A DNA stretch of 64,000 nucleotides from Lepus europaeus (taxonomy: Eukaryota; Chordata; Mammalia; Lagomorpha; Leporidae): NCBI RefSeq assembly GCF_033115175.1, contig NC_084830.1, positions 112,184,709 to 112,248,708 on the forward strand, written 5' to 3'. Both the position numbers and the translations under genes were made by a program. Below, one piece after another: positions 41,966 to 52,160 of this stretch. Under the pieces are notes generated by a model, which saw only the letters and a program-made list of their open reading frames with translations, had not been told where the DNA came from and did not search any database. Position 1 is the stretch's first letter. Each line of letters starts with the position of its first letter.

Positions 41966-41995
41966 CCTCCCTTCTGCGCCCCGCACGCCAAGTGG

Positions 41996-42009
41996 CCGGA
42001 AGCGGAAAC
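41996..42009. promoter_or_regulatory. ETS-type motif, proximal copy of a duplicated 14-mer
   Basis: ccggaagcggaaac, containing the ETS core CCGGAAG, lies 31 bp upstream of the RARS1 ATG. An identical 14-mer occurs 26 bp further upstream. ETS factors such as GABPA and ELK commonly drive housekeeping CpG-island promoters and position initiation. Binding is inferred from the motif alone. Confidence 0.6.
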
Positions 42010-42021
42010 GACCAGCCTTGT

Positions 42022-42035
42022 CCGGAAGCGGAAAC
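42022..42035. promoter_or_regulatory. ETS-type motif, distal copy of the duplicated 14-mer
   Basis: Second exact copy of ccggaagcggaaac. The 26-bp start-to-start spacing puts the two sites about 2.5 helical turns apart. Confidence 0.6.
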
Positions 42036-42080
42036 CCCCTCTAGCCTCTCGGTTTCGGTCGTTTTGGAAACCGCCGCGGC

Positions 42081-42100
42081 TGCTGCCCCCTGGCGGGACG
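42081..42100. promoter_or_regulatory. Possible CTCF-type site upstream of RARS1
   Basis: tgctgccccctggcgggacg resembles the reverse complement of the CTCF core (GCCCCCTGG followed by G-rich bases). It sits between the RARS1 promoter and the intergenic interval toward WWC1, a plausible boundary position. This rests on motif resemblance only. Confidence 0.35.
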
Positions 42101-42214
42101 CGGGCGACACTACGAGGATGCCTGTGCTGGGAGCTGGGCAGCAGCCCTCCGACCATTTGGGCAAGGGGAGAGAACTAAGTGGTTAGGCGGTCCAGAGCTG
42201 TCCTATGCGAGGAC

Positions 42215-42330
42215 TGATATGGACAGAGGCACTTACCTAGAGCCTCCCTCAGAGGCCTCAGCTTGCTCCTCTGTGAAATGGGGACAGATGAACAAATCAT
42301 TCCCTGAGTCAATAAGCGTTTATTGCACAA
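42215..42330 (+). repeat. Probable MIR fragment
   Basis: cagcttgctcctctgtgaaatggggacag resembles the MIR core block (CTCATCTGTAAAATGGGG); old and short. The quoted block spans about 42,259-42,287. Confidence 0.5.
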
Positions 42331-42469
42331 ATTAATATGCCAGAGTATGCCAGACTGGCAGATTCGAGGTGCTGGCCCTCGCAGAGGCCACGTTTTAGAG
42401 CGGAAAGAGCAGACACAACAACAAGTGTTTTCTGTGATTTAATGCTATAACTAGTACTCCAACAGTATT

Positions 42470-42728
42470 TTTCACTTTGTGTTGCTATGTGAGGGCAAAC
42501 TGTTGAAATCTTTACTTAATATATACTAAACTGATTCTCTGTATATAAAGAGAATTGAAAATGAATCTTGATGTGAATGGAAGGGGGGAGAGAGCGGGAA
42601 AGGGGAGGGTTGCGGGTGGCAGGGAAGTTATGGGGGGGGGGGTGAAGCCATTGTAATCCATAAGCTGTACTTTGGAAAGTTATATTCATTAAATAAAAGC
42701 TTTAAAAAAATTAAAAAATTTAAAAAAA
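42470..42728 (+). mobile_element. 5'-truncated L1, 3' end only
   Basis: Matches the 3' end of the L1 above: gcaaactgttgaaatct, a tatataaa block, a purine-rich tract with a run of G's (42,630-42,641), and the attcattaaataaaagctttaaa tail split here as attcattaaataaaagc and A-rich end. Intergenic, just upstream of the RARS1 promoter. Confidence 0.8.
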
Positions 42729-42991
42729 AGTGTTTTAATTGACGGGAGACTAATGGGATAGAGTGACTTGCGTGGGACAAGACCTGCGTAGGTGACATTT
42801 ACAAAACTTTAATGTACTTTTTATTCTCCCAGTTTTATTACACTCTGACAAAACTCGTATAAATTAATTAGGTACGTGATGTTTTGATACATGTCGACAT
42901 TGTGAAATGATGACTACAATCTAACACACGATTTTGTGTTTTATGTGAGCGTGCATGCGTGCGTGTGTGTAGGATGTTAAAGATGTAATCT

Positions 42992-43312
42992 CTTGGCTCC
43001 ACGTTCTGGCATAGTAAGTTAAGCAGCTGCCTGGGACACTGGCATAGCATATCAGAGTGCAGGTTCAAGTCCTGGTTGTTCTACTTCCTACCCAGTTTCC
43101 TACTTAAGGCCCCTGGGAAAGCAGCAGATGGCTGGCCCACGTGCTTGAGCCCCTGCCACCCACATGGGAGACCTGGATGGAGTTCCTTCCTCCAAGCTCC
43201 TGGCTTTGGTCTGGCCTAGGCCCACAAGTTGTAGCAATTTGGGCAGTGAACCAGCAGATGGAAGATGTCTTGTCACATTGCCTTTCAAACAAATCTTTTT
43301 TTAAAAAAAAGA
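42992..43312 (+). mobile_element. CSINE
   Basis: ggctccacgttctggcat to cctttcaaacaaatc; intergenic. Confidence 0.82.
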
Positions 43313-43837
43313 GTAAATAATAAGTATCTCTTAACCAGTTTCAAGTACACAGTATTATTTGTGGTCACCATCCTATATATTAGCTCTCCAGAATGCATGT
43401 GACCTTCCCAATGGAGAGTTGGCACCCTCTGACCTACTCAGTTCTCTGTCCCCACCTCCATGACATGGCTACCATGATTCGACCCTCAGTTTCTATGAGC
43501 TGACTCTTAGATTGCACACGTGAGTGAGGTCATGTTGCTGTGTTCTGTCCACTTCACTCAGCATAATGTCCCAGGTTTATCCAGGTAGCTGCAAAGGACA
43601 AGATTTCCTTTTTAAAGACTAAGTAATATAAATACATAAAGAGCCTGTTTGTGGGTGCATGTGTGTGTTAAACTCTTAAACAGATACCCTGAGATATACA
43701 TCTTATGGGGACAGAGCACCTAGCTCCATAGCCCTAGTACTTAGAGCTTTTTTGCATGTATGCCTTATAAAAGAATTTCTAAAATTCATATCCCAGTGTA
43801 GTTGAGTTAATACCTAAAATCTCATATCACAACTTTA

Positions 43838-44132
43838 AAAATGTTATTTTACTTATTTGAAGGGCAGAGAAAAAGAAACCCAGAGGGGGAGAGACAAAAA
43901 CTGAGCTCTCCCAGATGGCTGGCCCCAAATAGCTGGAGGTGGGCCAAGCTGTCTCTAGGAGCCCGGAACTCAATCCAGGTCTCCCACATGGGTGCAGGAG
44001 CCTGAGCTGGGCCATCCCTGCTGTCCCCAAGGATCTGCATTAACAGGAAGCTGGACTCCAACCCAGGTACTCTGAGAGAGGATTTGGATGTTCCAAGCAG
44101 GGTCTTAACTGCTATATGACACACCTGCCCCA
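43838..44132 (-). mobile_element. CSINE, first of five minus-strand copies
   Basis: ttacttatttgaagggcag to atatgacacacctgcccc. Confidence 0.82.
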
Positions 44133-44133
44133 A

Positions 44134-44396
44134 TATATATTTTGATAATTTGAAAGGCAGAGCGATCCCACCTGCTGGTTCATTCTCCAAACGCCAACAA
44201 CATACCAGGCCAGGGGCCAAAGCCAGGAGCCAGGAACTCATGCCAGTGTCCCACCTGGTGAAGAGGACACAGTACCTGAGCCGCCACTGCTGCCTCATGC
44301 TGCACATTAGCTTGAAGCTGACATGAGCAGCAGAATGGGGACTTGATATCCGGTACCCAAGATGCAGACATACCAAGCAGCCTCTTAACAATAGTG
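44134..44396 (-). mobile_element. CSINE
   Basis: gataatttgaaaggcagag to gcagcctcttaacaatag. Confidence 0.78.
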
Positions 44397-44399
44397 GCC

Positions 44400-44512
44400 T
44401 TTTTTTTTTCTTTTTTAAAGCTTTATTATTTGAAAAGCAGACTTACAGATGTAGACAGACAGATCTTCCACCTGCTGGTTCACTCCAAAACAGCAGCAAC
44501 AGTCAGGGCACA
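44400..44512 (-). mobile_element. CSINE tail half, interrupted by the next copy
   Basis: T-run, agctttattatttgaaaagc, gctggttcactccaaaac, then cut by a newer SINE. Confidence 0.75.
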
Positions 44513-44863
44513 TTTTTATTTATTTATTTTATTTGAAAAGAGGCAGAGTCCGGGGTGGGGGTGGGGGGAGTGGGGGAGTGGGGGGTGGGTGGGAGGGAGA
44601 GGATTCTTCCATCCGCTGGTTCACTCCCCAGATGGCTGCAATGGCTGGAACTGCGCCGACCTGAAGCCAGCAGTCAGGAGCTTCCTCTGGGTCTCCCACG
44701 TGGGTGCAGGGGCCCAAGCACTTGGACCATCTTCCACTGCTTTCCCAGGCCACAGCAGAGAGCTGCATCAGAAGTGGAGCAGCCAGGATACAAATAGGCA
44801 TCCATATGGGATGCCAGCACTGCAGGCAGCAGCTTTACCTGCTACACCACAGCACTGGCCCTG
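44513..44863 (-). mobile_element. CSINE with G-rich tail region
   Basis: ttatttattttatttgaaaag, G-rich run, head caccacagcactggccc. Its head is the start of the 146-bp duplication. Confidence 0.9.
44547..44603 (+). repeat. G-rich run in a SINE tail (quadruplex-prone)
   Basis: Several runs of 3-6 G's separated by T or A replace the (GA)n found at this point in other minus-strand copies. It meets the simple G3+N1-7 pattern for a quadruplex many times over. Confidence 0.75.
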
Positions 44864-45087
44864 TGGAGTCTTATCTGGGTCTCTCAGGTGGGTGCAGGGG
44901 TCCAAGCACTTGGATCATCTTCCACTGCTTTTCCAGTCACCAGTCATCCATATGGGATGCCAGCACTGCAGGCAGCAGCTTTACCTGCTACACCACAGCA
45001 CTGGCCCTGTGGAGTCTTATCTGGGTCTCTCAGGTGGGTGCAGGGGTCCAAGCACTTGGATCATCTTCCACTGCTTTTCCAGTCACC
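44799..45087. repeat. Perfect 146-bp tandem duplication spanning two SINEs
   Basis: The block beginning catccatatgggatgccagc at 44,799 recurs at 44,945. The two copies agree at every base I compared, through cagtcacc (44,941 and 45,087). The unit starts inside one minus-strand SINE, crosses its head, and ends inside the next. It is a local duplication, not an independent insertion. Confidence 0.9.
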
Positions 45088-45206
45088 TTTGCAGGAAGCT
45101 GGGTCAGAAGCAGAGCAGCTGGGACTCGAACCAGCACTCCGATGTGGGATGCTGGTGTCCCAGGCTGTGGCTTCACATGCTGTGCCACAGCACCGGCCCC
45201 AAGGGC
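44864..45206 (-). mobile_element. CSINE remnant enlarged by the tandem duplication
   Basis: Starts mid-element (gtcttatctgggtctctc), contains the second duplicated copy, then gcaggaagctgggtcagaag to cacagcaccggcccc. Confidence 0.85.
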
Positions 45207-46499
45207 AGCGATTTAACTACTGTACCGAATGTCTCCCCCAAGGACTGGCTTCTTAATTGAATGGACAGGAGATGTCCTAGGCAGGGTGGATAACAAGCAA
45301 ATGGCCTGCAGCAAGAACTGTATTTATTTGCAAACAAAAAGGAAGGAGACTGGACACTAGCCGAGGTGGACAGATTGACATGTATCATTCTCACGTGCTG
45401 CCAATGGTATCTCGGTCAGTGTTTCATCCCTCTAATGGAATGCCTGACACAGGCTACTTATGAGGCAAACAGGTTTATTTTGGAGGTTCATCATCCAAGA
45501 TCGGGTGGCATCCCTCATTTAGCATGTGATGACGGTGCTCTCACCGGCAGAATCCCCAGCTGGCAGAGCACCACATGGCGAGAGGAAGCGCGTGGGTGTT
45601 TGTGCCTCCCCTCACAAAGCCACCACAATTTGATCCCAGTACCCACTCTAGCAAGTTTTCCCGCTTCCCTCACTTCCTAAGGGCTGCACCCAGAGACACC
45701 ATGATTGGATTAGGTTTCAGCCTTCTTCATGCTGTGAACATAAGACTTGGGGGGACCAAGCACTCCACACTTGTGCCTTTGGGGCACAGCCATGCTGAGT
45801 TCCAAAGCTCAGCAGGATCCACGCCTTGTTTGGAGAAAGCTGCATTGAGTCTGGTTATCACCACCGCCTGTCAAGACGGCCGAGCACCACTGCAAAGTGC
45901 TGGCTCCCATTCCCGCTGTGACCTAGCAGGACTGGAATTAGAACTTGGTCTTAGCTTCATTCATTCACCGACTGACTTGGAGGTTCTGCCATCTGTTAGG
46001 CACCGCTCTCTGCCTGGGGCTAAAATACCAAGTAAGATATGCATGGCGCCTGCCCTGTGTCTCCAACATTCACAGTCAAATGCATAAATGCAAGTGGAAA
46101 AACATGCTACAATGCCAAGCGTACATCCTTGTTATTTCTGATTTGACTCAAGTAGAGACATCAGAGACTCGATGGCTGGTTGTAAACCCATGATTATATT
46201 TGCCACATCAGAGATTCTACTCCTTACTAGAATATTATAGCATTCTAGAATATAGAATCCCATTCATCAGTCCACATCTGTTGTACCCACTGTGATGATC
46301 CCAGTGGTCTCTGTGTCACTTACGGAAGGGAACATCACCTTGTGCAAAATCCTGGGGCTGGAAGTAGCTGTAACCTTGACTTTTAGGTTCGAGTCACATC
46401 TGCTTCCACTGCTCTCCAAGCAACAGAGACAGCAAGCACACTGAGAAGAACTGTACAGTTGCACATGAAGCTCTAATAGTGTAGCTACAGATACATCAG
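45207..46499. other. Intergenic, unclassified old repeats
   Basis: 45,440-45,800 (ggtttattttggaggttca, ccatgattggattaggtttc, gacttggggggaccaagc) resembles a common old mammalian repeat that I cannot place. 45,945-46,090 (ttcattcattcaccgactg, gttaggcaccgctctctg) resembles an L2 3' region. No gene signal. Confidence 0.4.
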
Positions 46500-46720
46500 A
46501 TATGTGTGAAAGGGTATGTGGCTAAAAAGAGAAATCAGACAGTTTGCAAAAGCAAGTGATTGGCCACACCATAAACATCCTTCAGGTGATTTATGATAGC
46601 TCCATTTAGTGGAATATTACACAGTTGTTAAAAATCATGGGGTGGCTTATAGTGCATCACAGAGGAAAGACAAGACACAGAAGAATATCATTATTATATA
46701 GTTTCAGATAGAAACAGAAG
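46500..46720 (+). mobile_element. Old L1 3' fragment
   Basis: aacatccttcaggtgattta and tggaatattacacagttgtt resemble the conserved L1 ORF2 C-terminal region (tggaatactaygcagcc). Confidence 0.5.
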
Positions 46721-46945
46721 ATTAAACATGCATTGCCCCTCTGGAAGGGTGTGGCAGTAACTGGCAGTAGAGGTGGTTTTCAGGGAGGGACCTGGAAGGG
46801 TGGGGAAAGACCTATGACAAGGACTTGTCACTGTCGTGAAGCACACAACAGTGTGCTTGGAGAGCACACGCTGGGGGTCCCCATACTACCACTGACCAAC
46901 TGCATGTCGGGCAAGTCATCTTCTGTTTTTTTAGTTACCTGAAAG

Positions 46946-47004
46946 GTACATGCATGCGTGCGTGCGCGCGCGCACGCGCGCACACACACACACACACACA
47001 CATG
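46946..47004. repeat. Alternating purine-pyrimidine tract (TGCG/CG/CA)
   Basis: Fifty-nine bases without a break in purine-pyrimidine alternation: gtacatgcatgcgtgcg..., then CG-rich, then (CA)n, ending catg. It occupies the tail position of a minus-strand SINE. Such tracts can adopt Z-DNA. Confidence 0.9.
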
Positions 47005-47260
47005 AGTCAGAACAGAGAGAAGAGGCTGCCATCCTCTGGTTCACTCACCAAATGCCTGCATGGGAGGGAGGCTGGGAGCTCGATCCATTCTTCCAAGTGG
47101 CTGACAGGAGCCCAGGGATCAGGGTCCTCACCACTGCCTCCCAAGATCTGCATTAGCAGGGAGAGTGAGCAGCGAGAGCTGGGAATCGAACCCAGGCACT
47201 CGCATGTGGGATGCGGCCTGCTTAACTGGCATCTTGGCCACTGGACTAAATATGCCCCAT
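47005..47260 (-). mobile_element. CSINE, inserted in MIR-like sequence
   Basis: cagagagaagaggctgcc to gactaaatatgcccc, with the alternating tract as its tail. MIR-like gggcaagtcatctt (46,911-46,924) and gggcaagtgacttaacc (47,262-47,278) flank it. Confidence 0.8.
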
Positions 47261-47291
47261 GGGCAAGTGACTTAACCTTCCTGGACCAGTT

Positions 47292-47396
47292 TTCTGGTTC
47301 CAGGCTCCAGGCTTTGGCTTGGACTAGCTCCAGCCACTGAAGTCATTTGGGGAGTGAACTAGTGGATGGAAAATCTCTTTTAAAAAATAAAATCTA
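47292..47396 (+). mobile_element. SINE 3' fragment
   Basis: ttccaggctccaggctttgg to gatggaaaatctc and A-rich tail; 5'-truncated. Confidence 0.65.
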
Positions 47397-47483
47397 GATA
47401 TTATACGAACACAGAGGTTAAAAAGGAAAAGGATGGACTTCAGGGTAAATTAGCTGTCTTTTTCTTCAAAGAACCGACACATT

Positions 47484-47506
47484 ATGTGTGTGTGTGTGTG
47501 TGTGTA
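47484..47506. repeat. (TG)n microsatellite
   Basis: About ten TG units in the WWC1-RARS1 intergenic interval. Confidence 0.9.
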
Positions 47507-48429
47507 TTCGTTCCCAATCACTTCTGCTTCTTTATGCTTTCAGGTCACGTGTGTGTTTGGTGCAACATGTAACTGGTGCAAAGCATCGAGCTGGATCAGA
47601 GAGGGTCTGAATCTGGACACCCAACAAGAACAGTCTATAGGACTCCTGGTCCTTCCAGAACCTTCCAGACTACCTGATAAGGAATGACAAAGGAGTAGAG
47701 GATACGCACACCCTTGGGGAAAACTTTTCATTACATTCATTTGACTCATTCCCCAACATTTATGAAGAAGCCAGTCTGCAACAGTCTCACAGACACTAAG
47801 ACTGTGGGGCCTGCTTTAAGAGCTCAACACTCTACAGGGGAGAGACAGTGGGGGAGGACGTGACACTGTACTGCAAAGACAGTGCTCTCCACCAACACAT
47901 CAGGTCAGAGTCAGACGGAACTGCATGGGGGCAACGCTGGGCAGGGAGCCCAGGGTGGGTTAGGACTCTTGGAGGGACAAGGCTTGCACTGAAATCTGAC
48001 GGTGGAGCAAGCAATAGAGTGGGCACGGGCAGGCAGCATGAAGACCCAGGCAGCAGAATGTCCCAGCACAAGGAACTTGAACTGCAAAGCCTTGGTGGTT
48101 GGAAGCCACCAGTGGAGGGTCAGTGTGGCTGGAGCCCAGTTAGCCAGGGGTCAGGTGACTGCAAGAATCTCGGTGGTTAGAACTTCTGCAAGGCAGGAAG
48201 GACAGATGTCAATTGCACAATAAGGCAAAAAGGAAACTGCTGGCTTCCTTCATGGTGGGGCAGTGGGACCCGGCAGGGTTCGTGAGCCTTGTCTTAGGCT
48301 ACTATCCTCGGACCCTGCCTTTCTCCCTCTCCTCCTGCAGAGAAGCCAGCCACAGGCTTCCACCCCTTCATTTTCAAAACTTAGGGCCCCCTGTGACACG
48401 GTAGTGCCACCTGAAACACGCACTGGGAC

Positions 48430-48540
48430 TGAAAGAGAAGAGAGGTTGGAGCCAGACACAGCATCTCCTCCGAGCCCCAGCCACGGACCATCTGTGTGAC
48501 TTGAGCAGGCCATGTCACGTTTCTGGGCCTCTTTCCTGAA
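48430..48540 (+). repeat. MIR remnant
   Basis: ttggagccagac, then ccagccacggacc and ctgtgtgacttgagcaggcc; this follows the MIR core order. Confidence 0.6.
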
Positions 48541-49678
48541 GATTCCAGAGAAGACCATCTGTGTGTCCACGTGGACATTTCTTGACTAGTTTTTTGACGT
48601 CTTTCTAGGCACGCACATGCCCGTGTAGGCAGTTGCTCATGGGAAACTCAAACACCACGGCTGGAAGAGGCTCTCCTGGCTTCCACTGCTGGTCTGGCTC
48701 TTCGCAGACATGCTCAGTGCACTAGCAGGAGACACTCCACATAGCTTCTTCTGTACCCAAGGAGGGCGTGCGGAACTCTGCTTCATAGAAGTGGAACTGT
48801 GGGGGTGTGAGGGGGCGGCACCTCGGAGGGAGAGCTGCACACGGAGCAACGTGTAACTGGGAGAAGAAATTCTGTCACGTGACCTTCAATGTGTTAGTAG
48901 AGCATTCTTGGCTTGGCTCAGCGAACAGAATACAAATAGTGAGGATGTTGCAGACTGTGGGTATCCCTGAATTTAGGCCACAACACCCCCAGGATGCTCT
49001 CATTCTTTCCTCTCTTCTTGCACCTGCTTCTCTTTGTAGGTTGGACTCATTATGCTGACTGGTGTCTTTCCAAAGCTGAAACCACGGTGGTAGATGTGGG
49101 AGAACAGAGTCTCATCTTCAGATGAACAATGCCAGGGCAAGCTATGTCTGGCCCAGCCAGACCCCCATGCCATGCTTGGTCTAATTATGGTAACCACAGG
49201 AATACACTACTCTGTCTGGCTTGGGTTGTCTGCCCCATCACGGTGTCCTGTGACCCTTCCAGAAAGGCAGACAAGGTCATAGGGTCAGCAAAGACAGGAG
49301 CCTCCTTAGGACTCTGAGCTGGGTAGCATCAGGGGCCTCAGGCACAGCACCTGGTACAACCCGTAGGCTGCCAGATGCACCCTGATCAAGCTGGGGATGA
49401 CATGGATGGATACTCACTTGATGAAACTGCAAAGTCAGCTCTCAGCGTGTGGGTGGAATTCCACAAGGGGAGAGAAAGCACAGAGAGAGCATTCCCAGTC
49501 GCAGCTGGGAGCTGGGACTCCCAATGAGCTGAGCTGTCATTTTAATGAAGTGAACAAACTGGAGTGGAAACAAATGCTTCCAGGACTGAGGATGGGCGGG
49601 AAAGAGAGGCTGGGCCAAGGGAGGCTCAAACATCAGTGGGAGGGACAAAGAATGAGAAGATTCTTTTCAAAAGGCCAC

Positions 49679-49684
49679 TTTATT
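49679..49684 (-). terminator. Polyadenylation signal AATAAA, preferred WWC1 end
   Basis: AATAAA on the minus strand followed by GTGGCCTTTTG, a typical cleavage context. Lies 690 bp after the stop codon. Confidence 0.5.
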
Positions 49685-50070
49685 GAAGATCAACCTGAAT
49701 GGAGTTTGCCATAGCCCTCCCCTCACTCCCATCAGTGGCATCACTGGGCATCAGAGACCGGAGTGGCCTGTCGCCAGCATGCACCTGGCTGCTCGGCCAG
49801 CCCCGTGCTGCCTGCTCCAAGCCAGGTGGCCACATAAAAACACATCACAGCTCCTGAAGATCGGGGTGGGGCACCTCTGAATCCCCTCCAACAGTGTCTG
49901 TGCATTTTTTTCATATCGTACAAAATACATTGACCGGGAAAGGTTAGCTGTGCTGCGACCTCCGTGGGACGTCCTTTGAGGATGACCGTCCCCTAGATGC
50001 TATTTCTTACTGCAGTAAATTTTCTAAAAGATGGAGCTGTACAAAAAAGAAAAAGAAAAAACTAAACAAT

Positions 50071-50076
50071 TTTATT
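50071..50076 (-). terminator. Alternative proximal polyadenylation signal for WWC1
   Basis: AATAAA on the minus strand, about 300 bp after the stop, followed by a T-rich stretch (TTTTTTCTTTTTC). It could give a shorter 3' UTR. Confidence 0.4.
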
Positions 50077-50373
50077 AAGAAGAGCAGCGACGTAACACTG
50101 CTTTAGTTCATTTAAATTTTCTTTCTCAAAAATACATTCCTAAATATACAAACTATACAATCTTGTCATTTTAATGCTGGTTTTTTTGTGTGTGTTTTTC
50201 CTTTTTAATAATAATAATAGTAGAACCCAAACTACAAAAGAATCCGTTGGTTTTCAGACCAGTGAGCGTGCTGGAGGACTTCTACTCAGTACCTTCATAT
50301 AACACCACATAAATAACCTCAGCCACAGTCAGTGCTCACAGCGCGCTCAGCGGAACAAATGCTGGTCTGGCGA

Positions 50374-50440
50374 CTAGACATCATCTGCAGACAGGGGAGG
50401 GATGTGCATCCTGGGCCGCGTGAAAAACGCCATCTTCTCC
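50374..50440 (-). CDS. WWC1: WWC1 last coding exon (PDZ-ligand C-terminus)
   Basis: One base finishes the split Arg codon, then EKMAFFTRPRMHIPPLSADDV and the TAG stop at 50,376-50,374. The acceptor is TTTCCAG. The final four residues, ADDV, form the PDZ-binding ligand used by KIBRA to bind PATJ and synaptopodin-type partners. Human has RPRMNIPALSADDV, so only two substitutions precede the conserved tail. Confidence 0.97.
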
Positions 50441-50469
50441 CTGGAAACGAGGCCATTCCTTAGCAACAG

Positions 50470-50782
50470 GCTATTTTTATTTTTTTTTTAAATAAGAAGA
50501 ATTGATTGACAGACAGACAGAGAGAGGGAGAGGTCTTCCATCTACTGGTTCATTCCCCAAATGGCTGCAACAGCTGGGCTGGACCAGGTCAAAGCCAGGA
50601 GCCTGGAACTCCATCCAGGTGTCCCACATGGGTGGCAGAGGCCCAAGCACTTCCGCTGCTTTCCCAGGTGCATTAGCAGGGAGCTGGATCAGAAGTGGGG
50701 CAGCTGGGACTTGAACTAGCACTCACATCGAATGCTGGCATCGCAGGTGGCGGCTTTACCTACTGCACCACAGCATAGGCCC
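50470..50782 (-). mobile_element. CSINE just upstream of the last WWC1 exon
   Basis: (GACA)n-like tail gacagacagacagagag to head caccacagcataggcccc; 30 bp from the acceptor side of the exon. Confidence 0.85.
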
Positions 50783-50832
50783 CAGGAGCAGGATTTTTAA
50801 ATCTCTATGTATTTTGGGCAGGATAAACCTTT

Positions 50833-51187
50833 TAAACAATTTTTATTTATTAGAAAGGAAGAGAGACAGAGAAAGAAAGTCAGTGAGCCAGAGACAGAGA
50901 GAGGGAAGCAGGTGGAGAAAGAAAACTCCCAACCACTGATTCACTTCTCAGATGCCTGCAACAGCTGGCACGGGGCCAGGCCAAAGCCAGGAGCCAGCAA
51001 CTCCATCTGGTCTCCCACACAGGTGGCAGGTACCCGAGTGCTTGAGCCATCACCTGCTACTTCTCAGGGTGCACATTAGCAGGAAGCTGGAATCGGGAGT
51101 GGAGCCTGGACTTGAACCCAGGCCCTGCAAATGGGACTCAGCCGTCCCAAGTGGCATCTTAACTGCAGTGCCAAATTCCCAATCCCG
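50833..51187 (-). mobile_element. Old SINE
   Basis: atttttatttattagaaagg to gccaaattcccaatcccg, with gggtgcacattagcagg. Confidence 0.8.
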
Positions 51188-52038
51188 GGCAAGACAATTC
51201 TTCATTGTGAGGGCTTGTCTTGTACACGTAGCAATATTCCTGGCCTGTACCCATGAGATGTCAGTAGCACCCCTGGCTTTTGGTTGTGATCCTCAATAAG
51301 GTATGGACACCGCCAGTTGTCCTCTGGTTGTCCTCTGGTTGAGAACCACTGCTTTAGGGGACCCATGAGAGTGACTAGCCACTATCAGCTCAAAGCAAGG
51401 GCCACTGAGAGTTTACAAGGGCCCTTTGGCCATTGCCAGTGTTTGTTTTAGGTTTTTAATTTGTTAAAAAAAATTAAGAGATGTCCAAAAACATGGTCCC
51501 ACAAGCTGCAGCTTCGTGCATGTTTATATTCCAAAGAGTGTGCTTTTAGCACAGACACAAACGTGCAGTCAGGCGTCTGGGTGCAAGGCCCCCTGTGGAT
51601 GGGAGGCCCAGGCCAAACAACATGGGGGGACCTCCTATGATACACCCGGCTCCAGAGCCACTAGAAAGCCCCTCCCTGAGGTCTGCAGGCAGCAGGGAGC
51701 CTGGGAGGCCTGGCGAGCATCCGTCACCCCGGCTTATTTGTCATTCAGCTAGTCCTCTGCAATTACCGGTGACGGGAACGCTACGAGGAAAAGGCCGGAG
51801 CAGGTGGCTCATTCATTAAACAGGAGGACCTAACAAATGAGCTCGAGCTGCGTGGGGACTGAAAAAGACAGGCGAGGGAAGCGCACGGCAGGGCTCAGGG
51901 ACTGCGAGGGAAGCGCACGGCAGAGGAAGAGCATCTGTCACAGAGACAGCCGGGAGGAAGCGCGGGGGAGCAGCAAGACGGTGGATGCTGGCTGGGAAAG
52001 CGAAAGGCACGCTGGCCACGGCCATGGCCACGGCTTAC

Positions 52039-52160
52039 CTGAAAGACTGCACTTCCGGGGGCTCCTTACAGCTCTGGCCTCGAAGCCTGTGTACGTCCTT
52101 GGCAGCCGCCCTCATCATCTTGTCTGTCTGCAGCTCGCCCTTGTGGTCGCCTCGGTCCAC
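52039..52160 (-). CDS. WWC1: WWC1 coding exon, penultimate
   Basis: Forty codons plus two bases, [20 protein letters not shown]... to ...EPPEVQSF. The acceptor is CCCTGCAG and the donor GTAAGC. The human protein, as I recall it, has QMDRAEHKG here, one residue more, which suggests a small acceptor shift at the exon start. Confidence 0.95.

Larger units (their letters stand above)
41200..42190 (-). promoter_or_regulatory. RARS1: RARS1 CpG-island promoter
   Basis: About 1 kb of GC-rich, CpG-dense sequence surrounds the RARS1 start codon in an otherwise AT-rich, CpG-poor window. It has no clear TATA box at a plausible distance, as is usual for housekeeping aminoacyl-tRNA synthetase genes. Several long antisense reading frames here are by-products of GC richness. 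No divergent gene is visible on the plus strand. Confidence 0.85.
47400..49659. other. Intergenic sequence with short frames only
   Basis: Apart from a (TG)n and a MIR remnant I see no repeat or gene. Overlapping frames on both strands near 47,850-48,600 show no recognisable protein or splice signal. Confidence 0.4.
49660..50373 (-). other. WWC1: Predicted WWC1 3' UTR
   Basis: About 0.7 kb downstream of the WWC1 stop without SINE insertions, unlike the regions around it, which suggests constraint. Two AATAAA hexamers lie on the minus strand, at 50,076-50,071 and 49,684-49,679. The second sits in a typical terminal context (CAATAAAGTGGCC, then T-rich) and is my preferred end. Confidence 0.55.

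Noticed and set aside
41492..41986. 164-codon minus-strand frame and other long frames in the CpG island
   Set aside because: Stops are rare in GC-rich DNA. Only the 15 codons before the donor at 41,920 belong to RARS1. The frame's upstream start is GTG; the first ATG is 41,965.
44343..45260. 305-codon plus-strand frame, the longest on the window
   Set aside because: It runs through three stacked SINEs and both copies of the 146-bp tandem duplication; no protein family and no splice or promoter signal.
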